From positions 12,124 through 76,123 of the forward strand of contig DATIHQ010000072.1 in NCBI GenBank assembly GCA_035480535.1: 64,000 nucleotides of DNA, in the 5' to 3' direction. The notes below the pieces were generated by a model. It searched no databases. It was not told where the DNA came from and saw only the letters and a program-made list of their open reading frames with translations. A program made the translations under genes and the position numbers. This stretch comes from DATIHQ01 sp035480535 (GTDB lineage: Bacteria > Chlamydiota > Chlamydiia > Chlamydiales > SM23-39). Each line of letters opens with the position of its first letter. The first letter of the stretch is position 1. Below, piece by piece: positions 27,093 through 35,509 of this stretch.

Positions 27093-27719
27093 ATGAAAGG
27101 GTTAGAGACAGGTAAAGACAAAATCCAGAAAATCTGTGATTCGCTGAGAAAAGAAACATTAGAACCGGCGAAGCAAGAGGCTCGCGAGATCGTGGAGAAC
27201 GCCCACCTTCAAGCTGCTGAGGTTCTTAAGGTAGCGAAAGAAAAAGCGCAAAATATAGTCAACACAGCCGAAAAAGAAGTTGGAGAAAAGAAAAAAGTCT
27301 TTCAAGCTTCTTTGAATTTAGCGTGCCGGCAGGGGATCGAACAGTTAAAGCAAAAGATTGAGGATGAACTATTTAATAAGGAGTTAGCCCACCTTGCTTC
27401 TAAAGAAATGGCAGATCCTAAACTCATCGCTAATCTATTGAACTCATTCATCCATTCCATGGAAGAAAAAGGGATCGAAGAGGAATTTGTAGCCATCATC
27501 CCTAAGGGGATTTCTCCCCGCTCGATCAACGACCTTTTGGCTTCCCGCGTTTTGGAGCGACTTAAGAATAAGACAGTTGTTATGGGAGAATTTGCAGGAG
27601 GCGTGCAGATCCAGCTGAAGGGGCGTCAAATCACGATAGATATTTCCGATATCGTTGTCCGCGAGCTCATTGCGCAATATATCCGGCGAGATCTCCGCGA
27701 TTTAGTTTTCAACGTATAG
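27093..27719 (+). CDS. atpE: V-type ATP synthase subunit E
   Basis: The 208-residue subunit has the E-type layout: a long N-terminal helix rich in Ala, Glu and Lys (about residues 1-85; KQEAREIVENAHLQAAEVLK) forming the peripheral stalk, and a globular C-terminal domain (GGVQIQLKGRQITIDISDIV) binding the A3B3 head. It is the first gene of the chlamydial V-ATPase operon, as in CT310. Start ATG 27093 is in a 167-bp divergent intergenic region. No clear promoter could be fixed. Confidence 0.93.
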   Translation: MKGLETGKDKIQKICDSLRKETLEPAKQEAREIVENAHLQAAEVLKVAKEKAQNIVNTAEKEVGEKKKVFQASLNLACRQGIEQLKQKIEDELFNKELAHLASKEMADPKLIANLLNSFIHSMEEKGIEEEFVAIIPKGISPRSINDLLASRVLERLKNKTVVMGEFAGGVQIQLKGRQITIDISDIVVRELIAQYIRRDLRDLVFNV

Positions 27720-27726
27720 GAGTTTG

Positions 27727-28503
27727 ATGTCTGGCTATTATTATGTTCTTTCTGCCTTGCCTCCTCTTGCTTTGGGGGTTAAGCCCGAACTTTCCTTTAA
27801 GGAAGTGAGGGAAATGCTCGCTTTGAATTTAAGTGCCAAAGACTTGCATGAGGTGGAACGACTTTTAAGACCGATAGACCTCTATAACATACGGGCTCTT
27901 TGGCTTGGCCTGCCCCTCGATGATAAGGGAAATTATAATAGCCGCGATCTTGAGGAAGTGCTCCTCGTCCAGGGTCCATTGCCGCCTTATCTCATCGATT
28001 TTTTAGAGCGCTATGAGTCGACAGAGGATCGCCTTCGTTATTTTTCTTCCCTTTATGCCTCTCTTTACCGAGAAGAACAGGTTAAATTCACCGGTTTTTT
28101 GCGCAAATACTACCAATTTGAGAGGGAGCTCCGTCTTATCCTGACTGCGCTGCGAGCGAAGCAGGCGGGGCGCGATATCGTGCGGGAGCTGCAGTTTGAG
28201 GATCCCTTAGATCCGTTTGTAGCTCAGATTTTAGCCCAAAAAGATGTCGCTGAATACACCCCTCCGCGAGAATACGAAGACTTAAAAACCTTATTTATGG
28301 AAAATAGATCCGATCCGAAGAAGCTTTATCGAGCCATTTTGCAATATCGGTTCGATAAAATAGAGGAGATGGAAGAAGTCCCTGATTTTGGCATCGACAG
28401 CATTCTCGCCTATTTGGCCAAGTTGATCCTCGTAGAATCATGGGCGCAGCTCGATCGGGAAAAAGGAACCACCGCAGTAGAACAATTGAGTCAATATGGA
28501 TAA
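27727..28503 (+). CDS. V-ATPase operon DUF2764 family protein
   Basis: The 258-residue protein is the chlamydial-type DUF2764 member found between atpE and atpA (CT309). It begins MSGYYYVLSALPPLALG and is helical with recurring acidic/aromatic patches (DLYNIRALWLGLPLDD, YFSSLYASLYREEQ). By length and position it may replace the C/d subunit that links rotor and head, which is otherwise missing from this operon; this is inference. ATG 27727 has AGGAG 4 bp upstream; TTG 27724 is the alternative. It overlaps atpA by 8 bp. Confidence 0.88.
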   Translation: MSGYYYVLSALPPLALGVKPELSFKEVREMLALNLSAKDLHEVERLLRPIDLYNIRALWLGLPLDDKGNYNSRDLEEVLLVQGPLPPYLIDFLERYESTEDRLRYFSSLYASLYREEQVKFTGFLRKYYQFERELRLILTALRAKQAGRDIVRELQFEDPLDPFVAQILAQKDVAEYTPPREYEDLKTLFMENRSDPKKLYRAILQYRFDKIEEMEEVPDFGIDSILAYLAKLILVESWAQLDREKGTTAVEQLSQYG

Positions 28504-30262
28504 ACATTCGCACGCAACCGGCACGGTCGTGCAAGCTTTTGGAAACCTCTTGCATGTTCGCTTTGACGGGGCGATCCGGCAAGGAGAAATAGCGCGCGTC
28601 CAGATAGGGAAGGAGTCGCTTCTCGCCGAAGTGATTGAAATCGCCGGGAATGAAGCCAAAATCCAAGTCTTTGAAGACACGCGCGGCATCAAATTCAATA
28701 CTCCTGTGCATTTTAACGGCCATCTTTTGGAGGCGGAACTTGGACCCGGTCTTTTGACCTCTATTTTCGATGGGTTGCAAAATCCACTGGAGAAAATTGC
28801 CAATGCCACCGGCGTTTATCTGCGGCGGGGCGTTTATATTCCTCCACTCGATCGGGAAAAAAAATGGGATTTTACGCCTATCGCTAAGCCGGGCGATCTC
28901 TTAAGCCGCGGCGATCCCCTCGGATCTGTTCAAGAAGGGCGTTTCCCTCACCCGATCATGGTTCCTTTTTCTCAATTTGGAAAAGTCAAGATTACCTCGG
29001 TGGCCAAAGCAGGACCCTATTCCATTGATACAGTCATTGCAGAAGGGGAAGATGAGCGAGGGCATCCGGTCAAATTTACGATGGTGCAGCGCTGGCCTGT
29101 AAGAAATGCGCTCGTTGAAGGGAAGAAAATCCGCCCTTCGCGGATGATGGATACGGGACTTCGAATCCTCGATACGCAATTTCCCGTTTTGAAGGGGGGC
29201 GCTTTCTGCTCTCCAGGTCCATTTGGTGCAGGAAAGACGGTGATGCAGCACCACCTCTCTAAATATTCTGCCGTGGACATCGTCGTCATCGTAGCCTGCG
29301 GAGAGAGAGCAGGAGAGGTAGTCGAAATGCTTCGCACCTTCCCGCAATTGATCGATCCGCATACCAATGAGTCGCTGATGAAGCGAACGGTCATCATTTG
29401 CAACACTTCTTCTATGCCAGTGGCCGCTCGGGAACCCTCAGTCTACATGGGGGCCGCGATTGCCGAATACTACCGGCAAATGGGACTCGATGTATTGCTC
29501 CTCGCCGATTCCACCTCTCGTTGGGCGCAGGCGATGCGCGAAATGTCGGGCCGCCTCGAAGAAATCCCAGGGGATGAAGCCTTTCCGGCTTATCTGGCCT
29601 CTCGCATTTCTTCCTTCTATGAAAGGGCAGGAGTTTTAGAACTTAAAAATGGGAAATCGGGTTCGCTGACGATTGGCGGCAGCGTTTCCCCGGCAGGCGG
29701 AAATTTCGAAGAGCCTGTCACGCAAGCCTCTTTAGCCATTGTAGGGGCATTCCATGGACTTTCCCGCGCTCGTTCCGATGCGCGCCGCTACCCGGCCATC
29801 GATCCGTTGATTTCTTGGACCAAATACTTAAATGAGGTGGGGGAAGAGCTCAATGCTCACCTTCCTGGATGGGCGGATAAAGTGCGCCATGCCGCCAGCA
29901 TCTTGCAACGGGGCGATGAAATCGGAAAGAGGATGGAAGTTGTTGGCGAAGAAGGTGTAGCGATCGATGACATGGTCCTTTATCTCAAATCAGAGCTCTA
30001 CGAGTTCTGTTACTTGCAGCAAAATGCATTTGATAAAGAAGATTGCTATTGTCCTTTAAAGCGGCAAGTCGAGATGTTTACTTTACTCCAAAAGATTTTC
30101 GATATCCGCTTTGAATTCGATGTTCACGATGCAGCGAGAGGATTCTTTTTGAACTTGCAAAACGAGATAAAAAACATCAACTTCCTCCCGTTCCATTCAG
30201 AGAAATATCGGGAAGCCATGACTGCCGTGGAAGAAAAAATCAATCAAAAGAAGAAAGCATGA
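28496..30262 (+). CDS. atpA: V-type ATP synthase subunit A (catalytic)
   Basis: The 588-residue catalytic subunit has Walker A GPFGAGKT at residues 241-248, the glutamate loop [12 protein letters not shown], and the [20 protein letters not shown] segment with Walker B. The non-homologous insert typical of A-type subunits lies around residues 120-200. It hydrolyses or makes ATP in the A3B3 head. It overlaps DUF2764 by 8 bp and atpB by 4 bp, so translation is coupled. Length matches chlamydial AtpA (CT308). Confidence 0.98.
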   Translation: MDKHSHATGTVVQAFGNLLHVRFDGAIRQGEIARVQIGKESLLAEVIEIAGNEAKIQVFEDTRGIKFNTPVHFNGHLLEAELGPGLLTSIFDGLQNPLEKIANATGVYLRRGVYIPPLDREKKWDFTPIAKPGDLLSRGDPLGSVQEGRFPHPIMVPFSQFGKVKITSVAKAGPYSIDTVIAEGEDERGHPVKFTMVQRWPVRNALVEGKKIRPSRMMDTGLRILDTQFPVLKGGAFCSPGPFGAGKTVMQHHLSKYSAVDIVVIVACGERAGEVVEMLRTFPQLIDPHTNESLMKRTVIICNTSSMPVAAREPSVYMGAAIAEYYRQMGLDVLLLADSTSRWAQAMREMSGRLEEIPGDEAFPAYLASRISSFYERAGVLELKNGKSGSLTIGGSVSPAGGNFEEPVTQASLAIVGAFHGLSRARSDARRYPAIDPLISWTKYLNEVGEELNAHLPGWADKVRHAASILQRGDEIGKRMEVVGEEGVAIDDMVLYLKSELYEFCYLQQNAFDKEDCYCPLKRQVEMFTLLQKIFDIRFEFDVHDAARGFFLNLQNEIKNINFLPFHSEKYREAMTAVEEKINQKKKA

Positions 30263-31575
30263 GAAAAGTTTACGATCGAATCATTGATATGCGGGGCAAC
30301 TTGATCACCATTGCCGCTGAGGGAATTTCCCTGGGAGAAGTGGCGCGGATTCATAAGAAGAATGGCACCTCTACCTATGCTTCCGTTCTTCGATTCGACG
30401 ATGATCTGGTGACGCTGCAGGTGTTTGAGGCAATCCGGGGAATTTCAACTGGAGACCAGGTCACTTTTCTCAATCGGCAAATCTGCGCTACTTTTTCCAA
30501 TTCTCTTCTGGGGCGACGGTTGAATGGAGCGGGAATTCCTATCGACGATGGACCAGAGATCATTGGGGAGGAAGTGGACATTGGGCAGCCTTCTTTTAAT
30601 CCGACCCGCCGCATCATTCCCCGCGAGTTGGTGAGAACCAATATTCCGATGATCGATGTCTTTAATTGCCTTGTAAAGTCGCAAAAGATACCCATCTTTT
30701 CCGTGCCTGGCGAGCCCTATAATGCCCTCTTAATGCGCATTGCGAACCAAACCGATGCCGATGTGGTCATCATTGCCGGCATGGGCCTTCGCTTTGACGA
30801 CTATGCGGCCTTTATCGATAACGCTGAAAAAGCGGGTTCCATTGAAAAAACGGTGATGTTCGTCCATCTGGCGACCGACCCGCCCGTCGAATGCCTTCTC
30901 GTTCCCGATATGGCCCTCGCCGTTGCCGAAAAATTCGCCCTAGAAGGGCAAGATGTCCTGGTTCTCATGACTGATATGACCGCCTTTGCCGATGCGATCA
31001 AAGAAATTTCGATCACGATGGATCAAATTCCCTCGAATCGCGGCTATCCCGGTTCCCTCTATTCAGATCTTGCGTCGCGCTATGAAAAAGCAGTCGATAT
31101 CGATGGGAGCGGCTCCATCACGATCATCTCCGTCACCACCATGCCAGGCGGCGATGTAACGCACCCCATTCCCGATAACACAGGCTATATCACCGAAGGG
31201 CAGTTTTATCTCCACAACGGGGTCATCGATCCATTTGGTTCTCTTTCCCGTCTTAAGCAGCAAGTAATTGGGAAAGTGACCCGCGAGGATCATGGCGATC
31301 TCGCAAACACGATGATCCGCCTCTATGCGGACTCTAAAAAAGCGCGCGAAAGGCAGGGGATGGGATTCCGCCTCTCTCGTTGGGATGAGAAACTCCTCCG
31401 CTACTCCTTTCTCTTCGAACAGCGGATGATGAATCTCGAAGTGAACATCTCCCTGGAAGAAGCGCTCGATCTCGGCTGGATTACCCTCGCCGAATGCTTT
31501 GAATTAGAAGAGATCGGGATTAAGAAACAAATCTCAGACAAATATTGGCCACGGGAGCAGCCCCCTGAACGATAG
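30259..31575 (+). CDS. atpB: V-type ATP synthase subunit B
   Basis: The 438-residue B subunit lacks a full P-loop, as normal for this non-catalytic subunit: the corresponding region reads [15 protein letters not shown]. Conserved blocks include [24 protein letters not shown] sequence near residue 115 and the [13 protein letters not shown] region. It alternates with AtpA in the head. The start overlaps atpA by four bases (ATGA). Unlike the tight junctions upstream, 153 bp separate it from atpD, filled by a structured repeat. Confidence 0.97.
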   Translation: MRKVYDRIIDMRGNLITIAAEGISLGEVARIHKKNGTSTYASVLRFDDDLVTLQVFEAIRGISTGDQVTFLNRQICATFSNSLLGRRLNGAGIPIDDGPEIIGEEVDIGQPSFNPTRRIIPRELVRTNIPMIDVFNCLVKSQKIPIFSVPGEPYNALLMRIANQTDADVVIIAGMGLRFDDYAAFIDNAEKAGSIEKTVMFVHLATDPPVECLLVPDMALAVAEKFALEGQDVLVLMTDMTAFADAIKEISITMDQIPSNRGYPGSLYSDLASRYEKAVDIDGSGSITIISVTTMPGGDVTHPIPDNTGYITEGQFYLHNGVIDPFGSLSRLKQQVIGKVTREDHGDLANTMIRLYADSKKARERQGMGFRLSRWDEKLLRYSFLFEQRMMNLEVNISLEEALDLGWITLAECFELEEIGIKKQISDKYWPREQPPER

Positions 31576-31578
31576 AGA

Positions 31579-31705
31579 GGGAGAGGAGAACGCGGAGATG
31601 AGATCCACCACGGAGGAAGGAGTGGTGGAGAATGCACGGAGGACAGATGGGGCCTTTTTCCCTCCGTGCTTCCTCCCGCGCTCCTTCCTCCGTGGTGGCT
31701 CTCCC
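31579..31705. repeat. Structured hairpin repeat, copy B (atpB-atpD gap)
   Basis: An 18-bp perfect arm (31605-31622, CCACCACGGAGGAAGGAG) pairs with 31681-31698. Inside, CACGGAGG at 31635-31642 pairs with CCTCCGTG at 31661-31668. GAG-ended units on the left are separated by 0, 1 and 4 nt, and the right-hand units repeat the same 4, 1, 0 spacing in mirror order. An outer GGGAGAG/CTCTCCC (31579-31585 with 31699-31705) extends it. The unit CACGGAG corresponds to CACAGAG of copy A. It lies inside the V-ATPase operon. Confidence 0.85.
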
Positions 31706-31728
31706 ACGGTTATGACGGAAATACCTGT

Positions 31729-32337
31729 ATGACAGTGAAACTGACGAAAAATGAACTGAGGACGCAGCAGACAAGGTATTCGCAGTTTCAAAGATATTTG
31801 CCGACGCTGCAGTTAAAAAAGGCGATGCTGCAATTCGAAGTTTCGTTGGTTTACTTGGAAATCGCTCAATTGAAGGAAGAATTTTTGACGGCGCGGGTGC
31901 GAGTGGAAGATTTTTCCCCGTTTTTATTGGAGAAAGTTGCGGTTGACCTGCTTCTGTATGCAGAGATTCTACATGTAAAAAAAAGATATGAAAATATCGC
32001 CGGAGTGGAGATTCCCATTTTGGATAAAGTGATTTTCCGCGATCCAGATTATTTTTTATTCGATACGCCTGTCTGGACAGACCGAGCGACAGAGTTGTTG
32101 AGGGAGTTGGTCACGGCGAGAGAAAAAATGAACATCGCAGAAGAAAAGAGGCGCGCATTGGAGAAAGAGTTGCGCGAAGTATCGATCCGCGTCAATCTTT
32201 TTGAGAAAATATTGATTCCAAGGGCCCAAGAAAATATCAAAAAGATCCGGATCTTCCTTGGAGATCAGCAGCTGGCTGCCGTAGCGCAGGCGAAAGTCGC
32301 AAAGCGGAAAATTGCTTTGCGGAAGGCGGCCGAATGA
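31729..32337 (+). CDS. atpD: V-type ATP synthase subunit D
   Basis: The 202-residue protein is the central-shaft D subunit: two long helices (about residues 8-70 and 125-200) with the pattern LKKAMLQFEVSLVYLEIAQL and the C-terminal ALEKELREVSIRVNLFEKIL. It rotates inside the A3B3 head. ATG 31729 gives the normal start; the frame extends upstream to 31666, but that stretch is the right arm of repeat B. It overlaps atpI by four bases. Confidence 0.93.
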   Translation: MTVKLTKNELRTQQTRYSQFQRYLPTLQLKKAMLQFEVSLVYLEIAQLKEEFLTARVRVEDFSPFLLEKVAVDLLLYAEILHVKKRYENIAGVEIPILDKVIFRDPDYFLFDTPVWTDRATELLRELVTAREKMNIAEEKRRALEKELREVSIRVNLFEKILIPRAQENIKKIRIFLGDQQLAAVAQAKVAKRKIALRKAAE

Positions 32338-34256
32338 TTGTCAATCTTCATAAATATCTAATCTATGGTGGGTTTGATGAGATGGATCGATTCTTCAATC
32401 TGGCCCAGCGGGCTGGATTTCTCGAGTTCATTGGCATGTCCCATAGAAAAACGCTTGAATTGCCAGAAGGGGCCAAAAAGATCCTCTCTGCAATGAAGAT
32501 TGCCCGCCATCACGAGGCAGGTTCTTTAGAGACGTATGCTTCTTTACCCGAGCCAACGCAGCTCGCGGAGCAAATCATCGACTTAAATGCAGAGCATGAA
32601 AAACTTTTGGAAGAGCAGCGAATCTTAAATGCCGAAGTCGCCCGCATCGCCGTCTTTGGCGATTTCTCCCGCGCCCAGCTCGATCAATTAGAGCGGGAAG
32701 GGAAAAGGATCTTTCAATTTTTCTGCATGAAGAGCGATTTGGCCAGAGAGATGAGATTGCCCCCCGAGGTCATCTATGTAGGGACTGAGTATGATCTCGA
32801 TTATTTTGTCGCGATCAATAAGGAGAGGACCCAATATCCCAAAATGATTGAGATTCTGATCGATAGATCGGTGGGAGAACTGCGGGATCGGCTTGAATTT
32901 GTCCGCGAGGAGATTGTCCGCCTTGAAAAAGAGCTTCACAATTCTGCCAGAACTCTTCCCTACTTGCAAAATGGTCTCAATGATTTTTTAAATGAATACA
33001 CGCTTCAATTGGCTAAACATGATGCGGCAAGGCCCCTAGATGGGTCGATTTTTGCGATCGAAGCTTGGATTCCAGAAACCAAAATCAAAGCTCTCTTTGG
33101 CCTTTTAAGCGGCCTCGATGTCAACTGCGAAGAAATCGCGATTGAGACGAAAGATTCTCTTCCCACCTACATAGAAAATAAAGGGACTGCAAAGATTGGC
33201 GAGGATCTCGTTCACGTATTCGACACGCCTGCCGCGACCGATAAAGATCCATCCCTTTGGATTTTAATCTTCTTTTCCTTCTTCTTTGCTATGATTGTCT
33301 CAGATGCTGGGTATGGCCTTATCTATCTTCTCATCGCCCTTGTTCTCAAATGGAAATTCCCTAAAGCCTCTGGTTTTGGCAAAAGATTCATCAAACTGAT
33401 GTTCATCATCAGTACCTGTTGCATTCTTTGGGGCATTTTAACGGCCTCTTTCTTCGGAATAGAAATAGGCCCCGACAATCCTTTCCGTAAAACGTCCTTT
33501 CTCCACTATTTAGCAGTGAAGAAAGCAGAGTATCATATCGAAATGAAAGATGAAGTCTATCGGGAGTATGTTCAAGAATTTCCCGCAGTGGCCACTGCAC
33601 AGGATGGACACGACTTCCTCGTCAAGGCTTCTCGTGTCGAGGAGGGGACCCTCAAATACGACGCTCTCACCGAGTTTTATGGGAGCATCCTCCTTGAATT
33701 TTCTCTCTTCGTCGGCCTCGTCCACGTATCGCTCTCTTTCCTTCGCTACATTAAACGGAATCCGGCGGGCATTGGATGGATCATTTTCATGGTGGGCGCC
33801 TACCTCTATTTCCCCTCGATTGTCGTCGCTACCTCGATTGTCAATTTCATGGGATGGATTTCCAAGCCTTTGGCCTACGCGATTGGCCAGCAGATGGTTT
33901 ATGTGGGACTTGGCCTCGTCTTCCTCATCGCTTTACTCCAGAAGAAAAAATGGATGGCCCTCTATGAGATGACCAATGCCATCCAGGTCTTTTCCGACGT
34001 CCTTTCCTATCTTCGCCTCTATGCCCTGGCTCTTGCGGGGATGATTATGGCGAGCACCTTCAATGACATGGGGGTTAAGTTGGGACTCGTCGGGGGATTT
34101 GTGGTGATCCTCATTGGACACATTGTGAATATGACACTGACGACCATGGCGGGGGTGATCCATGGCCTTCGCCTCAACTTCTTGGAATGGTACCATTATA
34201 GTTTCGAGGGGGGCGGCCGCCTCTTTAACCCCCTCCGCTTACGCAAGATTAAATAA
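32334..34256 (+). CDS. atpI: V-type ATP synthase subunit I (a-type stator)
   Basis: The 640-residue subunit has a long cytoplasmic N-terminal part (about residues 1-310) with coiled coils (LNAEHEKLLEEQRILNAEVA) and a membrane domain with about seven spans (about 315-620; ILIFFSFFFAMIVSDAGYGL, LYALALAGMIMASTF). The essential Arg-bearing helix of the ion half-channel should lie near LSYLRLYALALAG, where Arg is present. It is the stator facing the K ring. It overlaps atpD by four bases; atpK follows after 14 bp. Confidence 0.95.
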   Translation: MIVNLHKYLIYGGFDEMDRFFNLAQRAGFLEFIGMSHRKTLELPEGAKKILSAMKIARHHEAGSLETYASLPEPTQLAEQIIDLNAEHEKLLEEQRILNAEVARIAVFGDFSRAQLDQLEREGKRIFQFFCMKSDLAREMRLPPEVIYVGTEYDLDYFVAINKERTQYPKMIEILIDRSVGELRDRLEFVREEIVRLEKELHNSARTLPYLQNGLNDFLNEYTLQLAKHDAARPLDGSIFAIEAWIPETKIKALFGLLSGLDVNCEEIAIETKDSLPTYIENKGTAKIGEDLVHVFDTPAATDKDPSLWILIFFSFFFAMIVSDAGYGLIYLLIALVLKWKFPKASGFGKRFIKLMFIISTCCILWGILTASFFGIEIGPDNPFRKTSFLHYLAVKKAEYHIEMKDEVYREYVQEFPAVATAQDGHDFLVKASRVEEGTLKYDALTEFYGSILLEFSLFVGLVHVSLSFLRYIKRNPAGIGWIIFMVGAYLYFPSIVVATSIVNFMGWISKPLAYAIGQQMVYVGLGLVFLIALLQKKKWMALYEMTNAIQVFSDVLSYLRLYALALAGMIMASTFNDMGVKLGLVGGFVVILIGHIVNMTLTTMAGVIHGLRLNFLEWYHYSFEGGGRLFNPLRLRKIK

Positions 34257-34270
34257 TAGGAGATTTCTCT

Positions 34271-34693
34271 ATGGACATTGATATGATTGGCCCGGCAGTA
34301 GTGATGGGTCTTGGATGTATTGGCAGCTCGATAGGCTGCGGGATCGCGGGGATGGCCTCTCACGGCGTCATGACTCGCGTTGACGAAGGACATGGAAAAT
34401 TCATCGCCCTCTCAGCCATTCCCTCTTCTCAGTCGATTTACGGATTCATTCTCATGATTCTGATGAAAGGGGCGATTAAAGGGGGCAGTCTCACAGGCAT
34501 TGCCGGGATTGGCATTGGCCTCTTCGTGGGTCTCGCGATCATGGTCTCTGCGATTCTGCAAGGGAAGTGCGCCGTCACCGCCATCCAAGCAGCCGCCAAG
34601 CAGCCCGCGATTTATGGGAAGACGATCGTCGCGCTCGGCATTGTGGAATCATTCGCGCTCTTCGCCTTCGTCTTCGCCCTCCTGTTAATTTGA
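34271..34693 (+). CDS. atpK: V-type ATP synthase subunit K (proteolipid)
   Basis: The 140-residue proteolipid has four membrane segments formed by duplicated hairpins (about residues 8-32, 47-67, 74-98, 116-140). The ion-binding carboxylate is Glu126 in ALGIVESFALF. The first hairpin has Gln54 in PSSQSIYGF instead of a carboxylate, and Gln111 lies in AAAKQPAIYG. This matches the sodium-ligand set of the Enterococcus hirae K ring (Thr64, Gln65, Tyr68, Gln110, Glu139) by position, with Ser53 for the Thr. It is the last gene of the operon, with GGAG before ATG 34271. Confidence 0.95.
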   Translation: MDIDMIGPAVVMGLGCIGSSIGCGIAGMASHGVMTRVDEGHGKFIALSAIPSSQSIYGFILMILMKGAIKGGSLTGIAGIGIGLFVGLAIMVSAILQGKCAVTAIQAAAKQPAIYGKTIVALGIVESFALFAFVFALLLI

Positions 34694-34721
34694 GGAGGGA
34701 GTATCAGGCTTATGAACGGAA

Positions 34722-34926
34722 ACGTAATACGAATATCAGCGCGGAGGCGCGAGACGCGCGAAGGGAGATAGCCGCGGAGGACGCAGAGGTGAGGGAAGCC
34801 CTCACGCTCCCAATAATTTAAATGCTTCGCAAAAAAATTGAATTTTTTGGGGTGTGGGGCATCCCCACCTCAGCGTTCTCCGCGCTTAACTCAGTTCTTT
34901 CCTCCGCGCTGATATTCGTATTACGT
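34722..34926. repeat. Structured hairpin repeat, copy C (downstream of atpK)
   Basis: A 26-bp perfect inverted repeat (34722-34747 with 34901-34926) encloses a 153-bp interior. Left units CGCGGAG at 34740 and 34773 and CGCAGAG at 34782 include a 9-nt step; right units CTCCGCG occur at 34878 and 34902. GAGGTG (34786-34791) pairs with CACCTC (34866-34871). A mini-hairpin GTGGGG-CAT-CCCCAC (34854-34868) sits at the start of the right arm, as in copies A, D and E. It fills most of the 281-bp gene-free gap after the V-ATPase operon; 34927-34974 shows nothing further. Confidence 0.88.
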
Positions 34927-34974
34927 CTTGGGTCATGGGACTGAGGGCTTTTCTCCCCCACCTCAGGACCTCCC

Positions 34975-35427
34975 TTACACGGGGGAGGGGTGGCGGGCGT
35001 CGAGGTAGGAGCAAAGGGTCGCCAGCCGGAGGAGTAGGTCTTGCTCGTCGGCGTCTAAGGGGTCGTCTTTGCTGAGGATGGTGTCGAGCTGCTCAAGGTC
35101 ATTTTCAATGAGAAGCGCCGTTTGCAGCGTGGGGAGCATTTCTGTCATGAGCCCCATTTTCTCGGTGAGCTGATCGGTGAGCGCGATGACTTGTTCTTTC
35201 TCTTCCATGGTTTGAATTTGGAGAGCGAGGGTCTGGATTTCCCGGTTGAGTTCGTCAGCCGCTAGGACAAATGGGGAGAGTTCTTCTGTGAGAAAGGCTA
35301 ATCTGCCATCGGCAGATTCTAGGTGGTGGCTGCGGACGACTTGAACGGCTTCCTCGAGGATGGGGGCTTGAGGGATGGGCGCGGTTGCTAGTAAATAAAA
35401 ACTTGAAACTAGTGTAGGTAAAAACAT
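34975..35427 (-). CDS. Hypothetical secreted helical protein
   Basis: The 150-residue protein begins MFLPTLVSSFYLLATAPIPQ, a signal-peptide-like start. The mature part is helical and acidic, with a likely coiled coil around residues 60-115 (LNREIQTLALQIQTMEEKEQ, LTDQLTEKMGL). ATG 35427 is chosen over ATG 35436 because GAGGA lies 9 bp upstream of it and abuts the other. Family unknown. It is divergent from the cyclase gene, with only 82 bp between the two starts. Confidence 0.65.
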   Translation of the reverse strand: MFLPTLVSSFYLLATAPIPQAPILEEAVQVVRSHHLESADGRLAFLTEELSPFVLAADELNREIQTLALQIQTMEEKEQVIALTDQLTEKMGLMTEMLPTLQTALLIENDLEQLDTILSKDDPLDADEQDLLLRLATLCSYLDARHPSPV

Positions 35428-35509
35428 AATTATCATTCCTCGTTAAATAAGACTATTTTCTTCCTTCTCTGAATTTTTGTCTTTGATTATGGTGAAAAAA
35501 AGGTGTTGG

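Noticed and set aside
34722..34926. Copy C as a simple transcription terminator of the V-ATPase operon
   Set aside because: The arms are far too long, no T-run follows, and related copies lie inside operons and at converging genes, so termination alone does not explain the family. A partial terminator role remains possible.
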